From positions 1 to 31,607 of the forward strand of contig CAADSF010000082.1 of assembly GCA_900751035.1 (NCBI GenBank): a stretch of DNA of 31,607 nucleotides. The letters run 5' to 3'. The notes under the pieces are model-generated. The model was given only the letters and a program-made list of their open reading frames with translations, did no database searches and was not told the DNA's origin. Positions 1-7,964 of this stretch are shown here, piece by piece. Each line of letters starts with the position of its first letter. Position 1 is the first letter of the stretch. The DNA is from an uncultured Oscillospiraceae bacterium (GTDB lineage Bacteria; Bacillota; Clostridia; Oscillospirales; Oscillospiraceae). A program made the position numbers and the translations under genes.

Positions 1-432
1 ATCGTCGGCGTTGTAGCCGCCGTAAAAGAACGACCAGCCCTTGTGAATCATCACAAGGGAGGACGGATTCACCTTGACCGTATCGCAGGCGCACATGATG
101 ACACTGCCGGCGCTCATGGCCACGCCATCCACAATGCAGGTGAGCTTCATGCCGGATGCGGCCAGCTCACGGAGCCGGTTGTGGATCACGATGCCGACCA
201 CAGCATCGCCGCCGTAGCTGTTCAGGCGGATGGTCGCATCCTTGCAGCCCTTGATTGCGTCCAGATCGTGCAGAAATTCGTCCTGCGCAATGTAGTTGCC
301 CTCCAGCTTTTCGCCCGTCCACCAGTCCGTCGGCCACGTCTCCACGACGTCGCCGTACATCTGCACTTCGGCAGAAACGCCGTCGGAGCTGGACAGGGCA
401 TAGCACTTTTTCTTGATGTTGATGCCTTTCAC
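1..432 (-). CDS. ClpP-like head maturation protease (partial, 3' end outside window)
   Basis: This is the first 144 codons of a ClpP-fold serine protease, the type that trims scaffold or capsid protein during prohead maturation. The GTG start overlaps the stop of the upstream gene (GTGA), with a GAGAGG ribosome site ahead of it. Visible motifs are the oxyanion-hole segment NSYGGD near residues 71-76, the nucleophile motif GVAMSAGS with Ser107, and the histidine motif MIHKG with His130. The catalytic Asp and C-terminal half lie beyond the window edge. It follows a lambda-type portal gene, the position held by gpC-type or ClpP-type proteases in lambda-like head modules. Family assignment is firm from motifs and position; the substrate is inferred. 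Confidence 0.9.
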   Translation of the reverse strand, partial: MKGINIKKKCYALSSSDGVSAEVQMYGDVVETWPTDWWTGEKLEGNYIAQDEFLHDLDAIKGCKDATIRLNSYGGDAVVGIVIHNRLRELAASGMKLTCIVDGVAMSAGSVIMCACDTVKVNPSSLVMIHKGWSFFYGGYNADD

Positions 433-638
433 GTTCGATTCCTCTCTTTCCAGATGTCACTTGATGGGATGTATGGGGCGTTCAGCCATTCGCGGATGCC
501 CGCGCGGCAATCGTCGTTGCATCGGCGCTCGCGGCTGCGCGGGCAGTAGGCGCAGCTGTCGCACAGGTAGTTCCAGATGGCGTTTGCCATCTTCCACACG
601 CCCAGCTCAAGCAGGTGCTCATAGTTAGTTGTTCGCAT
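429..638 (-). CDS. Small Cys-rich phage protein between portal and protease
   Basis: A 69-residue protein with a cysteine cluster (CDSCAYCP, then CNDDC) that looks like a small metal-binding knuckle. Its start overlaps the end of the portal gene by 14 bases and its stop overlaps the GTG start of the protease, so it sits in a translationally coupled chain. An alternative ATG at 590 would give a 53-residue form; neither start has a strong ribosome site. I do not recognise the family. Its place in the head operon suggests a small structural or chaperone role, but that is only an inference from neighbours. Confidence 0.6.
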   Translation of the reverse strand: MRTTNYEHLLELGVWKMANAIWNYLCDSCAYCPRSRERRCNDDCRAGIREWLNAPYIPSSDIWKERNRT

Positions 639-2250
639 CGCCGTCACCGCCGTCCTCGCCATCATCCCTGCCGTCATCGTCGGGCGGGAGGGCCTGATGC
701 GTCGGGCTTCCGGCAGCGGCGAGCAGTTCGTTTTCAGCCCTCAGCTGCTCCACGTTCTCCTGCCAGTCGCCGCCGCCCAGCTCACGGGTGATCTGCTCGT
801 GGGTCTTGATGCCACAGTTGGTCAGCATGATTGCGGCCTCGGCCTCCTTCTTGGGGTCAAGCTGCCCCTGCACGGGGCCAATCCACCGCGCCCCGCTCCA
901 CGCAGCGCGCAGCAGTGGGTCGTCGAAAAAGCCGGGGGCCTTGATGCGCCCGCGGGCAACCGCCTCGGCCAGCCAGATTTCATATATCGGCTGGCAGAAG
1001 CCGTCCACGAACCACACGCGGCGCATTTTGAACGCTTCCCATGCTTCCAGCAACGCGCCGCGGCTGGCGGAATAGCTGGAATTGAACTCCTTGATCAGCA
1101 CGTCATAGGGCAGCTCCAGCGCCGAGCCGATGATACGGCAGATGGTCTTGACGAAGGTTTCAAAGCCCGCCGTCGGCACGTTCGGATTGCCGAACTGTAC
1201 CTTTTCACCGGGGGCAAGGTGCGTCACCGTGCCTGGCCCCATCTGATACTCGTTCTCACCGCTGGCAATCTCGCCGGGGTTCGCGTCTGGTACGCCGTCG
1301 ATGTTGCTGCCGCCGACCTCGTTCACGGGGATCTGTGACGGGTCGGTTTCCGTCTCGATCCACGCCGTGAAAAAGCTCTGTACCAGCGCGGCCATCAGCT
1401 CAGCTTCCGTGTAGCGCCGGAGCTGCAAAAGCGGCTCAATGACCTGCGCCAGATACGGCACGCCGCGGTACTGGTCGGGCCGCTCGCTGTCCATGATGTG
1501 CAGGATGTTCGGTAGGCCGGTGCGCTCGCCGTAGGCAAGAACGCGCGTCCATTCGCGCTTTTCCTCCAGCGCGTCAGCCTGCGGATAGCTGTTGCAGACG
1601 TGATAGGCCACCACGCGGCCGTCACTGTCCACCTCCACGCCGTCATAGACCTTGTGGCCCACGCCCGGCTTTCCGGCGGGGATTTTCCCGTCAGTCAGGC
1701 GCAGCATGGAATAGCCGCCGAATTCATCCGGCGTGCTCACACGGTCGGCTTCGATCAAGTGGATGCGCAGGGAATAGGGGTTCAGCGGCGTGGGGGTGTA
1801 ATGCTTCACAAGCGGGAATACGTCGCCGGAGAGCAGCCACGATTTCAAGGCCAGCTGCTGCAAGCCTGCGAAATTGTTCAGCCCCAGCGCGTCACAGTTG
1901 CGCGCCTTGTTCGCCCACAGCGCAAATTCCGCTTCCGCTTTCCGCTGCCACGCCTTTGCCGCTTCCGGAGACAGGCCCAGCAGGTCACGGTCGATGGTCG
2001 ATTTCAGCGTCAGCCCAGTGCCGACGATTTTGGTGCGGTTGGTGTTGATGGCCGAAGTCGCCACCGGCGCGGCCATATACAGCATCCTTGACCGCTGGCG
2101 GAGCGTCATTCCGTTGCGGTTGATATCCTCATTGGGCGAGCCGCTGTCGGGGATAAAGCCCTTGAGCGCTCGCCGCGTCATACTGGCCCCGGCTTCGCTG
2201 TACCCTCTGGCCTGCACGCCGCCGCGCCGGGCGTTCTTCTTTTTGCTCAT
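625..2250 (-). CDS. Phage portal protein, lambda gpB type
   Basis: A 541-residue portal protein of the lambda family (Phage_portal_2). This family forms the dodecameric ring at one capsid vertex through which DNA is packaged and ejected, and to which the head-tail connector binds. The N-terminal half has the family layout: a basic start, then a segment around residues 55-90 with SAINTNRTKIVGTG, followed by the long mixed alpha/beta wing and stem region. The C-terminus is Asp/Gly-rich. An AGGAGGCGAAACGC site precedes the ATG. It lies downstream of TerL and a gpW-like gene and upstream of a ClpP-like protease, the standard lambda-type head order. Length is typical of the family. Confidence 0.92.
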   Translation of the reverse strand: MSKKKNARRGGVQARGYSEAGASMTRRALKGFIPDSGSPNEDINRNGMTLRQRSRMLYMAAPVATSAINTNRTKIVGTGLTLKSTIDRDLLGLSPEAAKAWQRKAEAEFALWANKARNCDALGLNNFAGLQQLALKSWLLSGDVFPLVKHYTPTPLNPYSLRIHLIEADRVSTPDEFGGYSMLRLTDGKIPAGKPGVGHKVYDGVEVDSDGRVVAYHVCNSYPQADALEEKREWTRVLAYGERTGLPNILHIMDSERPDQYRGVPYLAQVIEPLLQLRRYTEAELMAALVQSFFTAWIETETDPSQIPVNEVGGSNIDGVPDANPGEIASGENEYQMGPGTVTHLAPGEKVQFGNPNVPTAGFETFVKTICRIIGSALELPYDVLIKEFNSSYSASRGALLEAWEAFKMRRVWFVDGFCQPIYEIWLAEAVARGRIKAPGFFDDPLLRAAWSGARWIGPVQGQLDPKKEAEAAIMLTNCGIKTHEQITRELGGGDWQENVEQLRAENELLAAAGSPTHQALPPDDDGRDDGEDGGDGDANN

Positions 2251-2476
2251 GCGTTTCGCCTCCTATGGGGTGAAAATAAACACAGCAGGAACGCACGGTT
2301 ACGCATTCCTGCTGTGTTGCTATTGCACGCGTGCATTTTTGCGGAAAAAGCGCACGCGTGATTCGGTTATAACCGCGCTGCCCGGCAGCGAAAGGAGCAA
2401 ATTCCGCCGGGCGGCGCGGTGCAAAAGCCCTTTCAGGCGATTTGCCGGTATCATTTTCGTGACCTCACGAAAAAGG
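2251..2476. other. Highly palindromic gap between joining-protein and portal genes
   Basis: This 226-bp stretch has no convincing gene. It contains a perfect 11-bp inverted repeat (2281-2291 with 2306-2316), a 12-bp palindrome at 2324-2335 (TGCACGCGTGCA) whose CACGCGTG core recurs at 2352-2359, the palindrome GGTTATAACC near 2365-2374, and a long imperfect inverted repeat (2373-2386 with 2406-2419, 13 of 14 paired). On the minus strand the first hairpin is followed by TTTATTTT, so it resembles an intrinsic terminator or attenuator just upstream of the portal ribosome site. The density of structure is unusual in an otherwise gap-free operon. Confidence 0.6.
2281..2316 (-). terminator. Hairpin with T-rich tail upstream of portal (possible attenuator)
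   Basis: Arms CACAGCAGGAA and TTCCTGCTGTG are perfectly complementary over 11 bp with a 14-base loop. On the minus (coding) strand the hairpin is followed by TTTATTTT. It lies inside the head operon, so it would be read through or would reduce expression of the portal and later genes. Function is inferred from form alone. Confidence 0.4.
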
Positions 2477-2734
2477 TCACCAGTCGCGTGGAATCACGCC
2501 GAACGCCTTGCGCGGGCGGGTGTTCGCCAGCGCCGCTTCCAGCTCGTCGATTTCGTCCTCCAGCGCTTCAATTTCCTTTTTCAGCGCGGGGAGGTCAAAT
2601 TTCGTGAGCTGCCGGTCGTCGATCATGTAGCTTTTCACGCCGCCCTCAATCAGCTTGATATAAGCGTCTCTCAGCCGGGTAAGCGCCCGCTGCCGGAAGT
2701 CCAGCCGCGCGCGCAGCTCAACTGCATCTGCCAT
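2477..2734 (-). CDS. gpW/DUF6148-like head-tail joining protein
   Basis: An 85-residue protein, largely helical. A segment around residues 20-50 (YIKLIEGGVKSYMIDDRQLT) resembles the DUF6148/gpW pattern in which a short beta turn follows 'tgqsY.igdRtlt'. The second half is a charged coiled coil (residues 50-70). In lambda-type phages this small protein lies between the large terminase and the portal and seals the portal ring, and the gene order here is the same. I chose the internal ATG at 2734 because GAGGTGAACCAC lies directly before it; longer upstream readings overlap TerL and have no support. It begins 10 bases past the TerL stop. Confidence 0.75.
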   Translation of the reverse strand: MADAVELRARLDFRQRALTRLRDAYIKLIEGGVKSYMIDDRQLTKFDLPALKKEIEALEDEIDELEAALANTRPRKAFGVIPRDW

Positions 2735-2744
2735 GTGGTTCACC

Positions 2745-4682
2745 TCACCAATTGTCGTAATATCGTTCCAGCGCCGGAGCTTTCCTCCGTGCCGGTTGCC
2801 TTGCCGGTTCGGACGGGGCGCTCGGCGCTGTTGCAACGCCGCCTGTGCTGCGCGCAGCAGCCGCTTCCTTGAGCATCCTTGCGATCTTATCAAGGTCTTT
2901 CGGAAGCGCCTTGAACGCTGCCATTGCGTAGTTGCGGCAGTCCAGCGCCTCGTTGCGCTCGTGGCCGGGGATTTTCTCCCACACCCACGGCTGCCGCTTG
3001 TTGGTCTTGTATACCAGCCGTTCCGAGAGCAGCCCCGCGAAATATGCGCTGCCGTAATCGTCACGGAGAGGGAAATGACAATATTTCTGGCCGGGCGTCT
3101 GCACGGCCAGATTGTCCATGATGATTTGTTTGCCGGAATCGACACCGATCTGATACTGCCAGCAGTAGCCGACGATCACCTGATTCACCACGATCTTCAT
3201 CTGTTTCGGCGGGGCGGTGTAGGGGCGGTCAGGCCCCGGTATGCCCTTGATGCAGAAAACGTGTTTGCCGATGCGCTGGCGGCAGCGCATACGCACATCC
3301 TGCGTAAAATGACCGCCTTCATCGACAAAGGACATGGACATTTTCAGGCCGACGCCGTTTTCAAAGTGGAGCACACGGTCGAAAACCATCTCGTCCAGCT
3401 TGTCCCATGTGGCGTCATCATCCGGACGTCCCATGATAATGCCCTTTTCGATGCCCCACGTCTCGCCAAAATTGCCGTGGCCCACGATCTCATACTCCAT
3501 GCGGTCATCCTGCGTATCGACGCCGGCAGTCAGCACCAAAGTTCCCTCCGGCAGCTCGGCGGGGTATTCCTCGCGCCGCGCCATCAAGCTGTCCTCGTCC
3601 TGCAAATCGCCGCGATCTTCCCAGAGCAGCCCGAAACAGGTGTTATAGACGACCTGCATCTTTTTCGTATTGCCAATGGCGTTCAGGTATTTGAGAATGA
3701 TGCTCTCCCATGTCGCCCACTGACTGACGAAAGCATTGAGCCAGAATGACCGCGTGCCTTGCTCGTAAGCGTCCGGGTTTTCTGCCTCCCATCGTGCAGG
3801 CGCGCGTTTCATCTGCAATTCGGTTGAAACACACGCGCAGCTGGGGCAAACGTAAAAGATATTCCGCACCTTGTAGGTCTTGTGACCGGCGATAAGGTTC
3901 TCGTCGTAGTCAAAACGGATGTCCGTCCAGTTGATCTCGTGGTACTCGCCGCAATGTGGGCAGCGAGATTTCCACCGCTCCATCGTCCCAGTTGCAAAGG
4001 AGGACTCGATGGCGCTCGCATTCTTAACAGTCGGCGTCGATACCTCGCCGGACTTGGCGTTATAGAAGGTGGTCTGGCGCGCCATGGCCAATCCCCACGG
4101 GTCGCCCTCGTTGCCGGCGCTCGTCGCCCAGCGGTCGCGCTCGTCGCCCAGCACATAGCGGATGGGCTTGGATGCAAGGGCGTGCGCCTCGGTGGAGCCG
4201 CACATCGTCAGAATGCCGCCGGGGTAGGTCTTTTGCAGGATGGTGTTGCCGCTGTCGCGGCTTTTTACCTCGACCACCTTGGTGCGCAGCGTGGGGCAGT
4301 CGCGGATCATCGGCGCAATGCGGAGCTTGGAATACTCCTTGGCATCAATCGTTGTCGGATGCACAAAGAGGATGGAGCCGGGGTCCTGGTCGATGACGTA
4401 GCCGATGCAGTTGTTGAGGAATTCAGACTTGCCAACCTGCGATGCGGCCACCATAACGATGTGCTGCACCTTTGGGTCTGTCCATGCGTTCATCGGCTCG
4501 CGCAGATAAGGGGTGCGCTCGGTGCGCCATGGGCCGGGCTCGGCGGAGCTCTCGGCGGATAGGCGGCGGTTCTTCTCCGCCCATTCCGTCACGGTCAGAT
4601 CGTCCGGCGGCAGCATTCCGGCCATCGCCTTTGCAACGACCTTGTTCAGCCGCGCGATTGCGATTGCGCGGTTATTCGCCAT
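2745..4682 (-). CDS. terL: Terminase large subunit, GpA family
   Basis: A 645-residue packaging ATPase and nuclease of the lambda GpA family. Near the N-terminus is a Walker A-like AASQVGKS (about residues 79-86). YVLGDE at about 177-182 fits Walker B. Two CxxC pairs (CPHC, CPSC) near 240-280 form the zinc-binding insertion seen in GpA proteins. The C-terminal nuclease begins with AGVDTQDDR, the metal-binding Asp motif. The ATG at 4682 overlaps the small-subunit stop (ATGGCGAATAA) and has GGAG about 10 bases upstream; a GTG nine bases earlier has worse spacing. The enzyme should translocate DNA into proheads and cut concatemers, probably at cos as in lambda. Confidence 0.95.
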   Translation of the reverse strand: MANNRAIAIARLNKVVAKAMAGMLPPDDLTVTEWAEKNRRLSAESSAEPGPWRTERTPYLREPMNAWTDPKVQHIVMVAASQVGKSEFLNNCIGYVIDQDPGSILFVHPTTIDAKEYSKLRIAPMIRDCPTLRTKVVEVKSRDSGNTILQKTYPGGILTMCGSTEAHALASKPIRYVLGDERDRWATSAGNEGDPWGLAMARQTTFYNAKSGEVSTPTVKNASAIESSFATGTMERWKSRCPHCGEYHEINWTDIRFDYDENLIAGHKTYKVRNIFYVCPSCACVSTELQMKRAPARWEAENPDAYEQGTRSFWLNAFVSQWATWESIILKYLNAIGNTKKMQVVYNTCFGLLWEDRGDLQDEDSLMARREEYPAELPEGTLVLTAGVDTQDDRMEYEIVGHGNFGETWGIEKGIIMGRPDDDATWDKLDEMVFDRVLHFENGVGLKMSMSFVDEGGHFTQDVRMRCRQRIGKHVFCIKGIPGPDRPYTAPPKQMKIVVNQVIVGYCWQYQIGVDSGKQIIMDNLAVQTPGQKYCHFPLRDDYGSAYFAGLLSERLVYKTNKRQPWVWEKIPGHERNEALDCRNYAMAAFKALPKDLDKIARMLKEAAAARSTGGVATAPSAPSEPARQPARRKAPALERYYDNW

Positions 4683-5232
4683 CGGCGTCACGCTCCGACC
4701 AGTCGCGCCGCTCTCTCACGCGCTCCTCATATTTCTTGGGGTCATAGTGATAGGCGGCCAGCTCGCGCATGACCTTCCCGACTTCCTTGCGGATGACCTC
4801 GGACGCTTCTGCCGGAGTGGCCGCAGCCGCGGTATCCACGGCCAGCCGTCCGGGCAGGGCGTTCAGCGCGCCGCGGATGGTGTAGACCAGATCCTCCGTC
4901 ATGGCCGCGACGTCCTCCGTGCGGTGCATCGAGCCTTTCAGCTCCTCTGCTTCCAGCTTGGCGATCGTCGCCTTGGAAGTCTTGATGGTTGCATCGGCAA
5001 CACGGCGAGCCTTTTCAAGCTTTCGGTCTTCCTCATCCAGCGGCTCGGCGGAAAGGAACTTGATATATCGCTGAACGGATTCAGCCAGCAGGAAGTGACC
5101 CTTTCGCACAGTCGGCAGCGTCCCATCCTGCGCCATCTGCTGCACCCGCCGCGCTGTCACGCCCAGCACTGTGGCCAGCTCCGTGGTGCTGACTTCACTT
5201 TCATCAGAAATTTTCTCGACCTGTTCAGCCAT
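4672..5232 (-). CDS. terS: Terminase small subunit, Nu1-like
   Basis: A 186-residue protein with an N-terminal winged helix-turn-helix (about residues 15-50: TTELATVLGVTARRVQQMAQDG, here cut into its helices TTELATVLG and ARRVQQMAQDG) as in lambda Nu1, which recognises the packaging site. The middle is a charged helical region rich in Lys/Glu (residues 60-110), and the C-terminal part should contact the large subunit. It overlaps TerL by 11 bases. The GGAAAGGAG site before the ATG is strong. The 460 bp upstream lack genes and are the likely recognition region. Confidence 0.88.
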   Translation of the reverse strand: MAEQVEKISDESEVSTTELATVLGVTARRVQQMAQDGTLPTVRKGHFLLAESVQRYIKFLSAEPLDEEDRKLEKARRVADATIKTSKATIAKLEAEELKGSMHRTEDVAAMTEDLVYTIRGALNALPGRLAVDTAAAATPAEASEVIRKEVGKVMRELAAYHYDPKKYEERVRERRDWSERDADGE

Positions 5233-5692
5233 ATAGCAAACTCCTTTCCGTTCCGTTTTTCACTTCGGGACTCACCGGAATTGCACCGGAGCACCGCTTG
5301 AAGGCGGCGAGACCCTTATCCCGATGTGATCTTATATTGCATTCAGGAGGCCTTTATCTCAGCACCCTCGGCAGAGGGCGTCGGACAAAGCGGATTCAGC
5401 GGTGATTCCGCCGGCAAAACCGGCAAAATCCCGCTCGCTTATGCGGCAAATATCGCCGCCACTGCGGATAATGCGTAACGAAACACCGAAAAACAGCCTT
5501 ACTAACTGACCGCTTTTCGGGGTCGGCGAGCGCGCGACAGACGGGGCGGGGGCGTCACAGTACCTTTTTGCGGTTGCAACAGCCGCAGAGGCACGCAGGC
5601 GGGGTTTCCCGCCGTGGGTAGTGTCGTCGCCTGCGTCGATGCGTTCCTCGTCTCCTGCGCGCTCCTGTGAGCTGGAACACGCTATGCCATAG
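5233..5692. other. Gene-free gap before terS; candidate packaging (cos) region
   Basis: 460 bp with no gene I can support; one open frame (5359-5760, minus) has no ribosome site, no recognisable domain and runs into the parB-fold gene. Structural content includes a three-way-junction fold at 5250-5326, two tandem copies of CCGGCAAAA (5411-5419, 5420-5428), a third related GCGGCAAAT at 5443-5451, and a GGCGGG/CCCGCC hairpin at 5598-5613. In lambda, cosN and cosB lie directly upstream of the Nu1 gene, and this phage has Nu1/GpA-type terminase, so the position fits a packaging site. That role is an inference. Confidence 0.5.
5250..5326 (-). ncRNA. Candidate structured RNA / tRNA-like three-way junction upstream of terS
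   Basis: On the minus strand a closing stem pairs CACATCGGGA with TCCCGAAGTG (9 of 10 paired). Inside it are a hairpin GCCGC-CTTCAA-GCGGT and a second hairpin CCGG-TGCAATT-CCGG. The arrangement recalls a tRNA without a D-arm, but the anticodon-position loop is six bases and no D-stem exists, so I do not call a tRNA. It ends about 20 bases before the terS ribosome site and could be a leader RNA, a processing element or part of a packaging site. Confidence 0.35.
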
Positions 5693-6214
5693 TCACACCC
5701 GCGTGAGGATTTGCGCTCTGCTGTATGTGGAGCCTTTGGCCATGAGGTTGATGAACTCATCCTTAGAGAAGTCGGACAGGCGGAACACCTCCTCCGGACG
5801 CATACCGAGTTGCTTCCCGATCTCTTTTACGTCCTTTCCCTCAGCGAGCAGCTTCTTCACGATAGCCTTCATGGGTTCGAGCAGGTGTGTACCACGCGCG
5901 CGATTGTGCGTTATCGTGCCGTACATATCTTCGGCCGCGTCTGTGTGCGCGACGATGACAACAGGCACTTTACCGCCGAGCTTCGTATGCAGTGGCTCAC
6001 GCCCTGCGACAGTCCAGCGGTGAAAACCATCAATGATGGTGAAATCAGGACGAACGACGATGGGCAGTGTCCAGCCGTTCGTCTCGATGGAACGAATGAG
6101 AAGGTCGAGGTTTTCCTCTGATACCTTGTTGGGGTTGTAGTCATTGGGCTTGAGCTTATCGCGGTCTACCCATTGCAGCGAGCCCAGCGGGGCGAAGATG
6201 TCAATGTCAGCCAT
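5693..6214 (-). CDS. IbrB-like ParB-fold protein
   Basis: A 173-residue ParB/Srx-fold protein. The N-terminal domain (residues 15-115) has the family landmarks: PNDYNPNK, a predicted strand ending in VVRPDFTIIDG, the nucleotide-pocket motif DGFHRW (62-67) in place of the chromosomal GERR/GHRR, and THNRARG (102-108) at the position of the ENxQR motif. A short helix-turn-helix follows (about 128-150). GGGGGGTGAAACAC precedes the ATG, which lies just past the stop of the PP-loop gene, so the two are coupled. A PAPS-reductase-family gene next to a small ParB gene matches the IbrA/IbrB pair known from enterobacterial prophages. Biochemical role unknown. Confidence 0.82.
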   Translation of the reverse strand: MADIDIFAPLGSLQWVDRDKLKPNDYNPNKVSEENLDLLIRSIETNGWTLPIVVRPDFTIIDGFHRWTVAGREPLHTKLGGKVPVVIVAHTDAAEDMYGTITHNRARGTHLLEPMKAIVKKLLAEGKDVKEIGKQLGMRPEEVFRLSDFSKDEFINLMAKGSTYSRAQILTRV

Positions 6215-6219
6215 GTGTT

Positions 6220-7368
6220 TCACCCCCCTTCCACGCGGAACTTCTTGGCGTACTCAGCGTAGGCACCATAGACGTTCTGATATACAGCGCGAAGGGTGCG
6301 CAGCTTGGGGTCGCCTGCGACAAGCGCATCGTGCATCTGCTTGTAGTCGCGCGGCCGGGCTACGCCGTCCACCTTGGTGTAGCAGCGGCGATATTGGATG
6401 GCGACGTGGCGGGTGGTGCTGTTGGTGAAATGGCGGTCGAAGTCCTCAAAGAGCATCTTCCGGACAAGCTCTTTATAATCGCGGTTGTCGGCAGCCTCGT
6501 TTTTGCGCCGGGTGCGCGAGCTGCGCTTGTACCATTCCGTGTCCCAGTAGAGCAGGGTCAGGTATGCGTTCGGCTCGCGCAGCTCTATCCTGCGCCAGAG
6601 ATCGGGGTCTGTTTCGGCCACGTGCTTCAGGCCACGCAAAGAATCACAGGCGAAGAAATTGGATATGCGCAGAGAATGCCGGTTTTCGCCCGCCTGATAG
6701 ATCCACAAATAGGCTTCGGGAATGTCCAGATGGTTGTCGCGGATATACATCCACACATCGTTGTCGCTCCAGTCGTAGATCGGGTAAATGGTGTTATTGC
6801 CGGTGATGCCCTGAAAGCCGAGGTTGAGCGAGCTCATATATTGCAGCCGCTGCACCGATTCTGCTGCGCGCACGCCGGTCAGCATAATGCCGTCCTTCGT
6901 GATGCGCGGAAGAAAGCTCTGATAATTCATGCTGCCCGCTTCGGTCATGTACGGGCTTGACGTGATGGCGAAGGGAGGGGGCTTTCGCACCCACACACTT
7001 TCCTTGCCAGGCTCCCATGTGACCCAGCTCTCGTCATTGGTGAGCTGGTTGAAGCAGGACACCTGTTTCAAGGGCAGGCAATACCAGTTGAACTTGGCTC
7101 CGGCCATGAGGAATTTCTTCCGCCAGAACTTCATCGCGTCGATGGAGCAGTCATAGATCGCTTCCTCGTCGATGAAAAGGCAGGTGAGCTGCCGGGCATC
7201 AATCTCCCCGCGCTGGATCAGCTTATAGACCACATCCGCCATGCAGATGGAATCTTTGCCGCCGGACAGGCTCAGGTAGACCTTGACGCCGTTGGAGAAC
7301 ACATTGCGCACACGCAGGCGCGCAGCGTCGACGCAGCTCATGGAGCCGAGCGCTCTCTTTACAGCCAT
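6220..7368 (-). CDS. IbrA-like PP-loop protein (PAPS reductase family, DUF3440 type)
   Basis: A 382-residue PP-loop ATP-pyrophosphatase-fold protein. The PP-motif SLSGGKDS is at residues 33-40. It is followed by LFIDEEAIYDCS and NWYCLPL, then a WVTWEPG...VWVRKPP segment characteristic of the DUF3440/IbrA group. The Cys-Gly-Leu-His type C-terminal motif of true PAPS reductases is not visible, so sulfonucleotide reduction is unlikely. Family members typically adenylate or pyrophosphorylate a substrate. The gene is nested between two ParB-fold genes, overlapping the upstream one by 10 bases and touching the downstream one, so the three are probably made together. Substrate unknown; nucleic-acid modification or regulation are the leading ideas. 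Confidence 0.85.
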   Translation of the reverse strand: MAVKRALGSMSCVDAARLRVRNVFSNGVKVYLSLSGGKDSICMADVVYKLIQRGEIDARQLTCLFIDEEAIYDCSIDAMKFWRKKFLMAGAKFNWYCLPLKQVSCFNQLTNDESWVTWEPGKESVWVRKPPPFAITSSPYMTEAGSMNYQSFLPRITKDGIMLTGVRAAESVQRLQYMSSLNLGFQGITGNNTIYPIYDWSDNDVWMYIRDNHLDIPEAYLWIYQAGENRHSLRISNFFACDSLRGLKHVAETDPDLWRRIELREPNAYLTLLYWDTEWYKRSSRTRRKNEAADNRDYKELVRKMLFEDFDRHFTNSTTRHVAIQYRRCYTKVDGVARPRDYKQMHDALVAGDPKLRTLRAVYQNVYGAYAEYAKKFRVEGG

Positions 7369-7964
7369 ATCTTTTCACCGCACTTCGGGCAGACGACATA
7401 TTTGCCGACAGGCTGCGCCGCTTCGGTGCTCGCCGCAACAGCGTCAGGAGCAGGCTCCGGCTGCGCGGCTCGTTCGGCTTCGGCCTTGCGGTATGTTTCG
7501 GCCGCACCGGCGATTTCCTCCTTCTTGTCCTCGGTGATCAGACCGTAGGAGGACATCATCTCGTCGATTTCCGCCTCATTCGCAACCAGCGAGCGCAGCA
7601 GCTCGTCATCGAAGCCAGGCACGTCCAGATCGTCGCCCAGCTCCGCGATGAACTCATCAAAGGCTTTCATGTCGTCGACGCCCAAATCAAAGATTCGGTT
7701 GTCGGCCAGCATGAGCTTCTTCTTCTCGTTCTCGGTCAGGCCTTCGACCACATAGCAGTCCGCCTCGGTGCGCCCCATGGAGAGCAGCGTTTCATACAGG
7801 CCGTTGCCGGCGAGCATGACGTTGTTCTCGTCGATGACGATGGGGCGAATCTGGCCGAACATTTCGACCGAGCGCCGGAATTCTGTCAGCTGCTTGTCGG
7901 TGTGCATACGCACGTTTCTCTCCGGGCGTTTCAGCTCAGAGAGCAGTTTCGTGACCGTCCTCAT
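7359..7964 (-). CDS. ParB-fold protein with C-terminal zinc ribbon half
   Basis: A 201-residue protein. Residues 1-105 form a ParB/Srx-like domain of the kind found in front of phage DNA methylases: PIVIDENNVMLAGNG (about 41-55), LYETLLSMG, and ADNRIFDLG (about 92-100). Then come an acidic helical segment (110-150), an Ala/Pro/Glu linker (165-188) and a terminal CPKCG motif that supplies only two cysteines. No methylase domain follows; instead the frame ends within the start of the PP-loop gene. The GxxR catalytic-type motif is GNGLYE, so the nucleotide pocket differs from canonical ParB. Its start overlaps the end of the symporter-like gene (ATGA-type), extending the coupled block. Confidence 0.78.
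   Translation of the reverse strand: MRTVTKLLSELKRPERNVRMHTDKQLTEFRRSVEMFGQIRPIVIDENNVMLAGNGLYETLLSMGRTEADCYVVEGLTENEKKKLMLADNRIFDLGVDDMKAFDEFIAELGDDLDVPGFDDELLRSLVANEAEIDEMMSSYGLITEDKKEEIAGAAETYRKAEAERAAQPEPAPDAVAASTEAAQPVGKYVVCPKCGEKIWL

Noticed and set aside
1874..2872. Rightward frame of 332 codons over portal start and joining-protein gene
   Set aside because: Crosses two well-supported leftward genes and the palindromic gap, with no ribosome site or domain.
5250..5326. Possible tRNA gene
   Set aside because: No D-arm, a six-base loop at the anticodon position and no standard T-loop; kept only as a structured-RNA candidate.
5359..5760. Leftward frame of 133 codons in the gap before terS
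   Set aside because: Starts inside the ParB-fold gene, has no ribosome site, and its composition is Ser/Arg/Ala-rich without a recognisable pattern. Left as non-coding.
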